Notes: generated by a model from the sequence alone, not told the origin. Positions 54,880-63,535 are shown, numbered from the stretch's first letter. The stretch is 64,000 nucleotides of DNA from Multivorans sp965116445 (GCA_965116445.1 OZ220688.1:4588001-4652000), one strand, 5' to 3'. Program-made: numbers and translations.

Positions 54880-55258
54880 CGCCCGGCAAGCGCGCCGCCT
54901 TCCTGTCGAAGGTGTAGAGGGGCAAGGCCCCGGCCCGCCTCGCCGCGGCAGCGATCATGCGGTCCGCGAAGTCCGCCCCGCCGAGGCGATAGCCGCCGGC
55001 AGCCTCCACTACATCGCTCGCGCCTTCGATCTCGACCGCCGCAACGTGGAGGAGTTGACTGAGGATGGTGGCGATCTGCTTTCGCCCGAAGCGGAACGTG
55101 TACTCAAGTGCCCAAACCAGCTCGACCAGAACCTCTCGACTGACGAAGCCGGGCTCGTCCAGCGTCAATCGCAGCATCAGTCTCTCCGCCGCCTCCGCCT
55201 GCTCCTCGTCATCCCGGAGCAGGAACCGAAGGAGGACATTCGTGTCGAGCGCGATCAC
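54857..55258 (-). CDS. vapC: PIN-domain toxin VapC
   Basis: 133 residues from GTG 55258. The acidic metal-binding set of PIN ribonucleases is present: Asp5 (ALDTNVLL), Glu46 (EVLVELVWAL), Asp96/Asp99 (GADFADRM) and Asp118 (TFDRKAA). VapC cleaves tRNA or rRNA until its antitoxin binds it. Its start overlaps the antitoxin stop by four bases (GTGA), a normal antitoxin-first arrangement. Confidence 0.9.
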   Translation of the reverse strand: MIALDTNVLLRFLLRDDEEQAEAAERLMLRLTLDEPGFVSREVLVELVWALEYTFRFGRKQIATILSQLLHVAAVEIEGASDVVEAAGGYRLGGADFADRMIAAAARRAGALPLYTFDRKAARLPGVTLLEAR

Positions 55259-55602
55259 TTGCGACCAGCGCCACCAGCGGCGATCCGCTCAGCTTCCTCT
55301 CCCGTTTCCGGCGACCAGTCTTCCCCGAGTGCGCTGCGGCACGCTCCCTCGATGATGCCGCGTTCCATGTCTTCCAGGCTCGCCGGCGGCCCGTCGTACT
55401 CCAGGATGCCGAACAGGCGGCTGATCGGTTGCACGGCCGCAACGCGAACTTCCCCGTCATGGATGAAGTACCTCACCTTGTCCCCTGGCTTCAGGTCAAG
55501 CGCTTCTCGCACTTCCTTGGGCAAGGTGGTCTGACCCCGGGAAGTAATCGTTGATTCTGGCAAGCGGTTTGGCTGTCTTGCATTCATTCTTCCAGTTTGC
55601 AT
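55255..55602 (-). CDS. vapB: AbrB/MazE-type antitoxin VapB
   Basis: 115 residues from ATG 55602 (an internal ATG at 55587 would give 110); AGGAAG upstream of 55602 supports the longer form. The swapped-hairpin DNA-binding domain is ESTITSRGQTTLPKEVREALDLKPGDKVRYFI (~residues 14-45). The C-terminal half should bind VapC. It neutralises the toxin and represses the operon. Confidence 0.88.
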   Translation of the reverse strand: MQTGRMNARQPNRLPESTITSRGQTTLPKEVREALDLKPGDKVRYFIHDGEVRVAAVQPISRLFGILEYDGPPASLEDMERGIIEGACRSALGEDWSPETGEEAERIAAGGAGRK

Positions 55603-55688
55603 TACTCGACCACTTCCTGCAAGGCCCAATGTCGGTCCTCTCCTCCGCACCGGCCCCCTCCCTTCGCCCCACTCCCTTCCCAAGTCAA

Positions 55689-55706
55689 GACCCGCGGTTG
55701 CGGGTC
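55689..55706. terminator. hairpin between oligopeptide-binding gene and vapBC
   Basis: GACCCGC-GGTT-GCGGGTC, a perfect 7-bp stem located between the 3' end of the binding-protein gene and the vapB start. No T-tract follows on the minus strand, so terminator function is weakly supported. The rest of the 194-base gap shows nothing else. Confidence 0.3.
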
Positions 55707-55796
55707 GCCGAGGACGCCGACGTTCCAATCCGCCCACATCGTCCAGCCTGCCCAGGGGCTCAGGGGGGCAGCCGACGCCGCCGCGCCGCGCAACGC

Positions 55797-57629
55797 CTAG
55801 CCGCCGGAGGCGACCGAAACGACGTCGTCGCGGTGGGTCCACCAGCCGGGGCTGGTCCACCAGTCGCTGCCGGGTGGCGCGGTCGGCTGGAACAGGAAGA
55901 CGCCGGAGGGGGCGAACTCGACGCCGCGGAGGCGCTTGCTGAAGGCCCGGATCTCGGTGTAGTTCCACATCATCGTGAAGGGCTGGTCCTCGGCGACGAC
56001 GCGGGCCAGTTCACGGTAGATCGCGGCGCGGGCCTCGGGGTCGAACTCGCGCCGGCCGCGCTCCAGCAGGTCGTCGACGCGGTCGCTCTTGTAGCCGACG
56101 TAGTTGCGGGCATTGTCGTAGCTCGTCGAGTGCAGGCGGATCGACCACTGGTCCGGGTCGGTCGTCACCTCGTCCGCGTCGGCGTGGGCCTGGAACTCGT
56201 GCTCCAGCAGGTGCTGCTCGTGGGTCGCGTTCTCGAACATGCGAAGCGTCAACTCGACGCCGATGCTGCGCAGGTCCTCGCGGTAGATGTCGGCCATCTT
56301 CACCGCGTCGGCGAAGGTCTGGGCGATCTCGAGTTCGAACGAGAACTTGACGCGCTCTCCATCGATCTCCTTGTAGCGCCAGCCATCGTCGGGGTCCGGC
56401 AGCCAGCCCGCCCCGTCCAGCAGCTCGCCGGCTCGTTCCAGGTCGAACGGGTACTTCGGGACGTCCGGGTTGTAGCCCATGTGGTCCTTGTCCCAGAGCT
56501 GATCCGTCTCCAGGTAGACGCCGTAGGCCACGTCGCGGATCACCCGCTTCTGGTCGTAGGCGTGGGTCATCGCGCGCCGCACGCGGACATCCGTGAAGAA
56601 CGGGTTGCTGCCGTCCTGGTTCCAGCCGATCCGCGAGATCCGGCGCGCCGGCGCCCAACCCTTGACGCCCAGCCGCTCGAACTCCTCGTCGTTGCTCTGG
56701 GTGGCGAACTGCTGAGGCGTGAACCAGTACTCGTCGAGCTCGCCCTTTTTGAACAGCAGGAGCCCCAGATTGCGGTCGCTCTGGGGCCGGTAGATCACCC
56801 GCTTGAAGGGCGCGATCCGTGCAGCGTCCGGGAAGTCGTCCCAGCGGTCCACGACGATCCGGTCGGTCAGGGTCCAGGACACGAACCTGTAGGGCCCCGA
56901 GCCAATGACCTCCTCGCGCGCGTAGTGGTTGAAGTACTCGCTGCTCCGCATCGTCGGATCATTCGCGAGTTCTTCCGGGTTGTTCCAGATGTGCTCCGGT
57001 ATCGGCGGCACCCGCATCGCGAGCATGTTCGTGACCAGGGCGTCCTTGAAGTGGAACTCGACGGTCAGATCGTCGATCAGGTCGATCCGCTCGATCTGGT
57101 CCACGTCGTGCTTGTACATCGCCGCCGGCACGTCGTCGGAAGCGACCGCGTCGTAGGTGAACTTCAGGTCCCGCATCGTCCACGGCTTGCCGTCGTGCCA
57201 GGTCAACCCCGGCCGGATGCGCACTCGGGCGCTCATGAAATCGTCGGCCATCACGCCCTCTTCGACCATCGTCTGGTTCCACACCGTCGTCATGTCCGCG
57301 TTGCGCGTCGTCAGAGCCTGAAACAGGGCGCTCGAGAGGTAGTAGTCCTCCCAGAAGATCGCGAAGATCGGGTTCAGCGTCCGCGGATCCCCGAGCATGT
57401 AGCGGACCAGCGTGTCGTCCCGGGCGACGACCTCCGGCCGGTCGAAGGGATACGGCTCGGTGAGGGTCGGCGGGTTGACCAGGGGGTCGGTCGTGGGATC
57501 GTAGGCCGGACCCGAGGGCCCGGTGGAGCGTTCAGGCAGCGGGCCGGTGCAGGCGACCGCGAACAGCGCAGCGAGCCCGACGAGGACAAGGACAGAGGCG
57601 AATCGAAGCAGTGGCGATCTGGCAGGCAT
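55797..57629 (-). CDS. oligopeptide-binding lipoprotein (SBP family 5)
   Basis: 610 residues, ATG 57629. The lipobox is LFAVAC (Cys27). The sequence LTWHDGKPWTMRDLKFTYDAV and the DVRVRRAMTHAYDQKRVIRDV segment are the family-5 solute-binding signatures of peptide/nickel ABC importers. It captures peptides or related ligands in the periplasm. No permease or ATPase gene adjoins it, so it works with a distant transporter or as an orphan receptor. Confidence 0.9.
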   Translation of the reverse strand: MPARSPLLRFASVLVLVGLAALFAVACTGPLPERSTGPSGPAYDPTTDPLVNPPTLTEPYPFDRPEVVARDDTLVRYMLGDPRTLNPIFAIFWEDYYLSSALFQALTTRNADMTTVWNQTMVEEGVMADDFMSARVRIRPGLTWHDGKPWTMRDLKFTYDAVASDDVPAAMYKHDVDQIERIDLIDDLTVEFHFKDALVTNMLAMRVPPIPEHIWNNPEELANDPTMRSSEYFNHYAREEVIGSGPYRFVSWTLTDRIVVDRWDDFPDAARIAPFKRVIYRPQSDRNLGLLLFKKGELDEYWFTPQQFATQSNDEEFERLGVKGWAPARRISRIGWNQDGSNPFFTDVRVRRAMTHAYDQKRVIRDVAYGVYLETDQLWDKDHMGYNPDVPKYPFDLERAGELLDGAGWLPDPDDGWRYKEIDGERVKFSFELEIAQTFADAVKMADIYREDLRSIGVELTLRMFENATHEQHLLEHEFQAHADADEVTTDPDQWSIRLHSTSYDNARNYVGYKSDRVDDLLERGRREFDPEARAAIYRELARVVAEDQPFTMMWNYTEIRAFSKRLRGVEFAPSGVFLFQPTAPPGSDWWTSPGWWTHRDDVVSVASGG

Positions 57630-57666
57630 GATGGCGGAACTGTACCGCGCCGGCGCGCCGACTTCG

Positions 57667-58068
57667 CTACCGCAGCCGGTCGATCAACCGGCGGTCGCGC
57701 TTCGTCGGCCGACCGGCGCCACGACGCCGGTGGGCGGGGACCACTACGGCCTGAGCGTCGCGACGCGGCGGTTCGGGCTTCGGCGGGCTCAGATCCTCGT
57801 ACAGTCGCGGCGCCTCGGCCTTCGGCAACGAGCGCTCCCGCAGTTCACGGACGATCAGGATCCGCTGCCAGTCGCGGATTCGGAACTCGATCCGGTCGCC
57901 TACTGCGAGGCGCCGGTGCGCCTTCGCCTGCTGGCCGTTGACCGTGACCCGGCCGGCGGCGCAGGCCGCCGTTGCCTTGGAACGCGTTCGGAACATCCGC
58001 GACACCTGCAACCACTTGTCGAGACGGTTCAACGGTCCGATTCCAGGCGCCGAGCGCGCCGCGTCCAT
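57667..58068 (-). CDS. S4-domain RNA-binding protein (Hsp15-like)
   Basis: 133 residues from ATG 58068 (a TTG nearer the HipA stop would add 11). The S4 domain runs RLDKWLQVSRMFRTRSKATAACAAGRVTVNGQQAKAHRRL (~17-57) followed by GDRIEFR. It resembles Hsp15, which rescues nascent-chain-blocked 50S subunits. The C-terminus is strongly basic (RRDAQAVVVPAHRRRGAGRPTKRDRR), suggesting RNA binding. It begins 19 bases after the HipA gene and could share its transcript. Confidence 0.85.
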   Translation of the reverse strand: MDAARSAPGIGPLNRLDKWLQVSRMFRTRSKATAACAAGRVTVNGQQAKAHRRLAVGDRIEFRIRDWQRILIVRELRERSLPKAEAPRLYEDLSPPKPEPPRRDAQAVVVPAHRRRGAGRPTKRDRRLIDRLR

Positions 58069-58087
58069 GGCGTGCCGCCGGCTCGCT

Positions 58088-59380
58088 TCATCGTAGTCCA
58101 AGGCGGTGCGTCTTCCGGATCCGCTGCACGTCGCGCTTCCCGACACCCGCCTCCGCGGCGAACCGAGGCCAGTCGGCGACGGCTTCGAGCACCTCCTCGA
58201 TGACGCGCGCAGCCCGGGGCACCTTCAGCCCGGAGGTCTCCGCCAGTCGGAGCAGGTCGGCCCGTTCGAAGCTGTGGCGCTTGCCCGCCAGGCTCATCTG
58301 ATGTTGACCGGTCCACGAGCCCTGCCGGTTGTACGCGTACGTTACGTCGTACGCTGGCGACAGCCGCCATTCCCCGGCCCGGTTCATGAGAAAGCCGATG
58401 TTCTTCACGTGATCGTCCTGGTTCCGTGCAACCACGTTGAAAGCCGCCCGGCGGTACTGCTCCTCGACCGCAACCATCCCGAGTCCCAGTTGGCGGATCG
58501 TGTCCATCGCCTGCTCGTACGAGTATGCCCCCGAGTCGTTGTAGTCGAAATGCCTCAACGCCGCGAGCGACTGCATGTGGTTCTTGCCACCTGTATCGCA
58601 CTCGCGGTCGAACCGTCGGGTCATGAAGTGCGTCCTTCCACCCTCGCACTGAAGACGGCATTCGCCCATCTCGATCCCGGCGGCAAGCGCCATCAGGTGA
58701 TACGCGTACTCGATCCGGCCGTAGCCAAGCGGATCCGCCAGTTCCCGGTCGCGGTTGTCGGTCACGCCGTCGAACTTCAGGATCCAGTGCTCGAAGCCGG
58801 CTTCCGTGTCCACCTGGCCGGAACGAAACTCGCCAGTGTCCCGATTCCAGGCAAGCACCGCCTTCGCCCTGGCGCCCCCCGCGGACGTTCCCACGCGGAG
58901 AATGTCGTCGAGCGCCTCGGTGTCGCCAAGGCGGCCGGACAGTCGATTCCGCTCGTCGAGGACGCGATTCACGAGATCGACGAGTCGAGCGATCTCAACC
59001 TCCTCCCGCCGGTCTCCCCTGTGTACCGCCGGTTGGTACTCCAATGCCCCCATGCCACGGGTGCCGACGTAGCAGAGCCTGTCCACGGGATTGAAGCTCT
59101 CGGGACTCCGTCCGTCTTCCGCCAGCCAGGCATCGATCAGCAAGTTGCCGAAACGGTCGGGCAACGAGTCCGCGACAAGACCAGGCAAGCCGATGAAAGA
59201 TCGCCCGAGCGCCGGGAAGTCGTATGTGCCCTCGCGAACGGGCATCTCCAGCGGAGAGAGCTCGATGCCAGCCGACAGGAACGCCGGATCGTACTGAAAG
59301 ACACCGACTCCCCGGCCGGCGTCCCAGAACACCGCACCGATGCGGCGGCCCCACAGGATCACGCTGCAGACTTCAGCCAT
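58088..59380 (-). CDS. hipA: HipA-family serine/threonine kinase toxin
   Basis: 430 residues. Kinase motifs are VGTSAGGARAKA (Gly-rich loop), RNQDDHVKN (catalytic Asp and Asn) and LSPAYDV (Mg-binding Asp). HipA phosphorylates glutamyl-tRNA synthetase or another target and slows growth. It lies 42 bases after its XRE antitoxin gene and before the S4 gene. The length matches functional HipA, and every key motif appears intact. Confidence 0.92.
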   Translation of the reverse strand: MAEVCSVILWGRRIGAVFWDAGRGVGVFQYDPAFLSAGIELSPLEMPVREGTYDFPALGRSFIGLPGLVADSLPDRFGNLLIDAWLAEDGRSPESFNPVDRLCYVGTRGMGALEYQPAVHRGDRREEVEIARLVDLVNRVLDERNRLSGRLGDTEALDDILRVGTSAGGARAKAVLAWNRDTGEFRSGQVDTEAGFEHWILKFDGVTDNRDRELADPLGYGRIEYAYHLMALAAGIEMGECRLQCEGGRTHFMTRRFDRECDTGGKNHMQSLAALRHFDYNDSGAYSYEQAMDTIRQLGLGMVAVEEQYRRAAFNVVARNQDDHVKNIGFLMNRAGEWRLSPAYDVTYAYNRQGSWTGQHQMSLAGKRHSFERADLLRLAETSGLKVPRAARVIEEVLEAVADWPRFAAEAGVGKRDVQRIRKTHRLGLR

Positions 59381-59422
59381 TCAAGTCCTCGGCGCCAGCA
59401 GCGTGCGCGGCAGGAAGGTCGG

Positions 59423-59770
59423 CTAGGCCCACGACCACGGCTCCTTCGGCGACCGCCCCTTCCGGCGACGGGCGCGCTGTCGTTCCCGGCCGCCGGAGTC
59501 CACTCGTTCGATGGGCCGGATCTCTCCCGACGGCACCGTGCTCAGCAGGGCTTCCGCCACGCCGAGCACCATCGTGAGGCGCAGAAAGCTGTCCAGGCTG
59601 CAGGGATGGCCAGCCTCGATGCGGCGGAGCGTTCGCAGTCCGATCCCCGCCTCTTCGGCCAGCGCCTGCTGCGTGACGTTTCTCGCCAGGCGCAGCTTCG
59701 CCAGACGTCGCCCCATTTCGATCCGCAGGGCACGGGAAGTCAAACTTCGACGCGGTATTGCCTCGGCCAT
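59423..59770 (-). CDS. hipB: XRE-family antitoxin (HipB-like)
   Basis: 115 residues from ATG 59770, chosen because AAGGAG is seven bases upstream. The helix-turn-helix is LRLARNVTQQALAEEAGIGLRTLRRIEAGHPCSLDSF (~27-63). A basic tail (ERQRARRRKGRSPKEPW) follows. HipB binds HipA and represses the operon through paired operators; two matching sites lie directly upstream. Confidence 0.9.
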   Translation of the reverse strand: MAEAIPRRSLTSRALRIEMGRRLAKLRLARNVTQQALAEEAGIGLRTLRRIEAGHPCSLDSFLRLTMVLGVAEALLSTVPSGEIRPIERVDSGGRERQRARRRKGRSPKEPWSWA

Positions 59771-59828
59771 GAATCGCTCCTTCGTTCGCAAGCCCTTCCG
59801 CGATGGAGTCCATGATGCCGCCAGGTCA

Positions 59829-59859
59829 TCTATATTGCAAGAGGCCGTAACAGGCCCAA
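59829..59859 (-). promoter_or_regulatory. candidate hipBA promoter
   Basis: On the minus strand TTGGGC (59859-59854) precedes CAATAT (59837-59832, 16-base spacing) or TATAGA (59834-59829, 19-base spacing). The first operator arm lies between these elements, so repressor binding would block polymerase. The match to consensus is moderate. Confidence 0.4.
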
Positions 59860-59899
59860 TACCGTTGCATTTCTCCGTTAGGGGCCTGATACGGCCTCT
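59840..59899. promoter_or_regulatory. paired HipB operators
   Basis: AGAGGCCGTAACAGGCCC at 59840-59857 and, on the other strand, AGAGGCCGTATCAGGCCC at 59882-59899: 17 of 18 bases identical. Each arm has its own GGCC-N6-GGCC symmetry. The centres are 42 bases apart, exactly four helical turns, so two repressor dimers would sit on the same face. This fits the cooperative autorepression known for HipB. Confidence 0.75.
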
Positions 59900-59965
59900 A
59901 AAGTCGCACGAGTGTCACGTGGCGACCTCCATTGGATCGTCAATCCTCCGGCCAACAGCCCGGCA

Positions 59966-61918
59966 TCAACGGCGCCCGCGACGCGGCAGGTAGAGGTCGG
60001 TGATCGTCCCCTCGTAGGCCTCGGCGGCGAAGGCGACCGTCTCGGAGAGGGTCGGATGAGGATGAACCGTGAGCGCCAGGTCGGCGGCGTCCGCATTCAT
60101 CTCGATCGCCAACGCCGCTTCGGCGATCAGGTCGCCCGCGTTCACGCCGACGATGCCGGCGCCGACGACACGCCCGGTCGACGGATCGAACAGGAGCTTG
60201 GTCAGACCTTCGGCGCGGCCCAGCGTCAGCGCCCGGCCGGACGCGCCCCACGGGAAGACGCTCTTCTCGTAGGCCGTGCCGTTCTGCTTCGCTTCGGTCT
60301 CCGTGAGACCCACCCAGGCGACCTCCGGGTCGGTATAGGCCACCGACGGGATGACCCGCGCCTCGAAGCCGCTCTTCTCGCCCGCCGCGACCTCGGCCGC
60401 GACCTTGCCCTCGTGGGTCGCCTTGTGGGCCAGCATCGGGCCAGGCACGAGGTCGCCGATCGCGAAGATGTGCGGCACGTTCGTCCGCTGCTGGTCGTCG
60501 ACCGGGACGAAACCCCGCTCGTCGACCCGGACGCCCGCGGCCTCGGCGCCGAACCGGTCGCTGTTCGGACGCCGCCCCACCGCGACGAGGACGCGGTCGA
60601 ACAGGCCAGCGCGCGATTCGCCGTCGAGGTCCTCCATCGACACCATGAGACAGTTCTTCTGCGCCTTGACCCCGGTTACCCGGGTCGAGGTGTGAATGCC
60701 CTCCAGGCGGCCTGCCAGGCGGCGCTCGAGCGGGCGGACCAGATCGCGGTCGACGCCGGTCAGAAGCTGCGGCAAGAGTTCGACGACCGTCACGCGGTAG
60801 CCGAGGGCCGCGTAGACCGTCGCCATCTCGAGACCGATGATCCCGCCGCCGATCACGAGCAGCCTGCCGCCGAGCTCGAAACCGGGGTCGAGCCCGAGCG
60901 CGTCGGTCGAGTCCCATACCCGAGGATCGCCCTCCGGCAGGCCCGGAATCATCGCCGGACGCGAGCCGACGGCGACGATCGCCTGGCCGAAGGTCAGCGT
61001 GCGGCGGCTGCCGTCCGCATCCGCGGCGCCCGCAGTCGACAGAGACCCCGGCGCGGCGGCTGTGATCTCGACCTCGTGGGGACCGGTGAAGCGGCCGCGT
61101 CCGCGCACGACGTCGACCTTCCGCCGCTTCGCAAGCTGGGCCAGTCCGCCGACCAGACGCTCCACGACTTCGTTCTTCCAGCCGCCGAGCTTCGCCCGGT
61201 CGATCGCCGGCGCACCGAAGTCGATGCCGTGGGCGGCGAACTCCGCCGCTTCGTCGATCACCCGACCGGCGTGCAGCAGGGCCTTGGACGGAATGCAGCC
61301 GACGTTCAGGCAGACGCCGCCGAGGTTCGCGTGTGGCTCGACGAGAACGACCTGGCGGCCGAGGTCGGCGGCGCGGAAGGCCGCCGTGTAGCCGCCCGGC
61401 CCGGCGCCCAGGACGAGGACCTCGGCGTCGACGTCCCGCGGCGTGGCCACGGCAGGGGCTGCCGATGTTGCGGTCGCTCGAGGCGCCGCCGTCCCTTCGC
61501 GGCGCCGGCGCTGCGCGCCGGATGCCGGCGGGGGCGCCGGCGCACCCAGTGTGGTGCGCTGCCCTCCCTGTGCGACCGACTCCGCCCCGACCTCTCCGGC
61601 CACCCTCTCCCCGGACGGCGCGGGCGGCGCATGCGGATGCCGAGGCCGTTCGGCCCGCTGGTCGGGGTGCGACTCGTCCTCGGCGTCGAGGACCACGATC
61701 ACGTCCCCTTCCCCCACCTTGTCGCCCAGCGAGACGGCGACCTCCAGGACGACGCCGCTGTGGGTCGACGGCACCTCCATCGACGCCTTGTCGCTCTCCA
61801 GCGTGATCAGGCCCGCATCCGCGTCGACGTGCTCGCCCGGCGACACGAGGACCTCGACCACATCGACGGAGTCGAAGTCCCCAATGTCGGGTACCGCGAT
61901 GCGGATCGGTTCGGTCAT
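59966..61918 (-). CDS. lpdA: dihydrolipoyl dehydrogenase with fused N-terminal lipoyl domain
   Basis: 650 residues, ATG 61918. An N-terminal lipoyl domain has the lipoylated Lys44 (ESDKASMEV). A Pro/Ala/Arg-rich linker (~82-160) connects to the flavoprotein: FAD-binding GAGPGGYTAA (~171-180), redox disulfide Cys203/Cys208 (GGVCLNVGCIP), NAD site GGGIIGLE, and the C-terminal HPHPTLSE active His. It reoxidises lipoamide in the pyruvate dehydrogenase complex. One copy of the palindromic repeat lies in frame within the linker (residues ~122-133). Last gene of the aceE-aceF-lpdA operon. Confidence 0.95.
   Translation of the reverse strand: MTEPIRIAVPDIGDFDSVDVVEVLVSPGEHVDADAGLITLESDKASMEVPSTHSGVVLEVAVSLGDKVGEGDVIVVLDAEDESHPDQRAERPRHPHAPPAPSGERVAGEVGAESVAQGGQRTTLGAPAPPPASGAQRRRREGTAAPRATATSAAPAVATPRDVDAEVLVLGAGPGGYTAAFRAADLGRQVVLVEPHANLGGVCLNVGCIPSKALLHAGRVIDEAAEFAAHGIDFGAPAIDRAKLGGWKNEVVERLVGGLAQLAKRRKVDVVRGRGRFTGPHEVEITAAAPGSLSTAGAADADGSRRTLTFGQAIVAVGSRPAMIPGLPEGDPRVWDSTDALGLDPGFELGGRLLVIGGGIIGLEMATVYAALGYRVTVVELLPQLLTGVDRDLVRPLERRLAGRLEGIHTSTRVTGVKAQKNCLMVSMEDLDGESRAGLFDRVLVAVGRRPNSDRFGAEAAGVRVDERGFVPVDDQQRTNVPHIFAIGDLVPGPMLAHKATHEGKVAAEVAAGEKSGFEARVIPSVAYTDPEVAWVGLTETEAKQNGTAYEKSVFPWGASGRALTLGRAEGLTKLLFDPSTGRVVGAGIVGVNAGDLIAEAALAIEMNADAADLALTVHPHPTLSETVAFAAEAYEGTITDLYLPRRGRR
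61520..61554. repeat. palindromic repeat copy 7, inside lpdA
   Basis: GATGCCGGCG-GGGG-CGCCGGCGCACCCAGTGTGG, close to consensus, lies in the lpdA linker and encodes TTLGAPAPPPAS on the minus strand. The second stem GCCGGCGC-TGC-GCGCCGG lies beside it at ~61504-61520, as at copy 2, so a whole unit of ~50 bases is included without breaking the frame. Confidence 0.85.
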
Positions 61919-61980
61919 CGCCAGGACGTCATGGAACGGGCCAGACCGGTACGGGCTCGCCGCTTCGCGGCAGAGCAGCA

Positions 61981-62013
61981 GATGCCGGCGGGGACGCCGG
62001 CGCACCCAGTGTG
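61981..62013. repeat. palindromic intergenic repeat, copy 8
   Basis: A consensus copy GATGCCGGCG-GGGA-CGCCGGCGCACCCAGTGTG in the aceF-lpdA junction. Confidence 0.92.
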
Positions 62014-62053
62014 AACGGCCACTCCCTTTCGGGGGTCTTGGGCGACGCGGCCT

Positions 62054-62086
62054 GATGCCGGCGGGGACGCCGGCGTACCCGGCGTG
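62054..62086. repeat. palindromic intergenic repeat, copy 9
   Basis: GATGCCGGCG-GGGA-CGCCGGCGTACCCGGCGTG, 40 bases after copy 8 in the same orientation, ending two bases before the aceF stop codon. Confidence 0.92.
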
Positions 62087-62087
62087 T

Positions 62088-63434
62088 TCACAGAACGACC
62101 CGGCGGATGTCGGACAGCACCGAGCAGAGGTGGGTCGTGAAGCGGACCGCGCAGGCGCCGTCGATCACCCGGTGGTCGTAGGACAGCGAGACCGGCAACA
62201 TGAGCCGGGGCGCAAGACCCGCGCCGACGTAGACCGGACGCCGCACGGCGCGCGACACGCCGAGAATCCCGACTTCCGGCGCGTTGACGATCGGCGTGAA
62301 CGCGGTGCCGCCGATGCCGCCCAGGCTCGAGATCGTGAACGTGGCGCCCTGAATGTCCGCGGGCCGGAGCTTCCGTTCGCGCGCCCGGCCGCTCAGTTCG
62401 CCCAACTCGCCGGCCAGTTCGTAGACGCTCTTGCGGTCCACCTCGCGGACGACCGGCACGACCAGGCCGTCCGGCGTGTCGACCGCGACGCCCAGGTTGT
62501 AGTAGCGCTTGAGGACCAGGGATTCCCCGTCCGGGGCGAGCGACGAGTTCATCTCCGGGAACTCGGCCAGCGACGCCGCGACCGCCTTCATCAGGAAGGC
62601 CAGCAGGGTGAGCCGGACGCCCCGCTCGCGCGCCTCCCCGAGATGCGCCTTCCGAAACGCCTCCAGGTCCGTGATGTCCGCCTCGTCGTGCTGGGTTACG
62701 TGCGGGACGTTCAACCAGCTCCGGTGGAGGTTCGCCGCGGCCAGTTTGCGAATGCGGCTGAGCGGCTTCGATTCGACCGGCCCGAACTTCGAGAAGTCGA
62801 CTTCGGGCACGGGCGGGATACCGGCGCCGGCCACCTGGGGTCCGCGGCCGGTCATCACCTCCTTGACGAAACCCTCCACGTCCTCGCGCAGGATCCGTCC
62901 CTTGGGGCCGCCGCCCGAGACCCTGCGGAGATCGACGCCGAGCATGCGGGCGAAACGCCTTACGCCCGGACTGGCGTGGGGCGGCGCCGAGGCCCTGGCG
63001 AGCCCGCCGGCCGCGGGCGGCGGCGGCCGGCGACCGCGACGCGAAGGCCGCGGTTCCGCGTCCGATGTCGGCCCGCGAGGCGCAGGAGGCGCGTCCGGCG
63101 CCGGTGCGGCCTGCGCCTCGACGTCGCCGTCACCCGCCGGAGCCGCTTCCGACTCATCCTCCGCGCCACGAGCCTCGGCTTCCGCAGACGCTCCCGCCGG
63201 TTCGATCGTCAGGATCAGATCGCCCTCGCCGACCTGGCCGCCGAGCTCCACCGCAATCTCGACCACGCTGCCCGCCGACGGCGACGGCACTTCCATCGAG
63301 GCCTTGTCGCTCTCCAGCGTGATCAGCGACTGATCGACGGCGACCTCGTCGCCGATCCCCACCAGGACCTCGACGACATCGACGGAATCGAAGTCGCCGA
63401 TGTCCGGGACGACGACGCGAACGGGTTCAGACAT
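62088..63434 (-). CDS. aceF: dihydrolipoamide acetyltransferase (PDH E2)
   Basis: 448 residues, ATG 63434. One lipoyl domain (Lys44 in ESDKASMEVP), a Pro/Ala-rich linker, a peripheral-subunit-binding domain (SPGVRRFARMLGVDLRRVSGGGPKGRILREDV, ~155-187), a second linker and the catalytic core with HxxxDG in SYDHRVIDGA. It passes the acetyl group from E1 to CoA and forms the complex core. Single-lipoyl E2, smaller than the three-lipoyl E. coli enzyme. Between aceE and lpdA. Confidence 0.95.
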   Translation of the reverse strand: MSEPVRVVVPDIGDFDSVDVVEVLVGIGDEVAVDQSLITLESDKASMEVPSPSAGSVVEIAVELGGQVGEGDLILTIEPAGASAEAEARGAEDESEAAPAGDGDVEAQAAPAPDAPPAPRGPTSDAEPRPSRRGRRPPPPAAGGLARASAPPHASPGVRRFARMLGVDLRRVSGGGPKGRILREDVEGFVKEVMTGRGPQVAGAGIPPVPEVDFSKFGPVESKPLSRIRKLAAANLHRSWLNVPHVTQHDEADITDLEAFRKAHLGEARERGVRLTLLAFLMKAVAASLAEFPEMNSSLAPDGESLVLKRYYNLGVAVDTPDGLVVPVVREVDRKSVYELAGELGELSGRARERKLRPADIQGATFTISSLGGIGGTAFTPIVNAPEVGILGVSRAVRRPVYVGAGLAPRLMLPVSLSYDHRVIDGACAVRFTTHLCSVLSDIRRVVL

Positions 63435-63476
63435 TCGCTAACGCACCACCAGAGAGCCAGACCCGCGCCCTCTGCC

Positions 63477-63510
63477 GGATGCAGGCGAGACGCCCGTGTT
63501 CCCGGTGTGG
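63477..63510. repeat. palindromic intergenic repeat, copy 10 (divergent)
   Basis: GGATGCAGGCG-AGA-CGCCCGTGTTCCCGGTGTGG in the 101-base aceE-aceF junction. The stem is weakened and the tail changed, but the position matches copies 8 and 9 in the next junction. Confidence 0.6.
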
Positions 63511-63535
63511 GCACGCACCGCCGGGGTCCGCACCA

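Noticed and set aside
55603..55796. A -35-like TTGACT on the minus strand as vapB promoter
   Set aside because: TTGACT is present near 55683-55688 but no AT-rich -10 lies at a usable distance, so I do not call a promoter.
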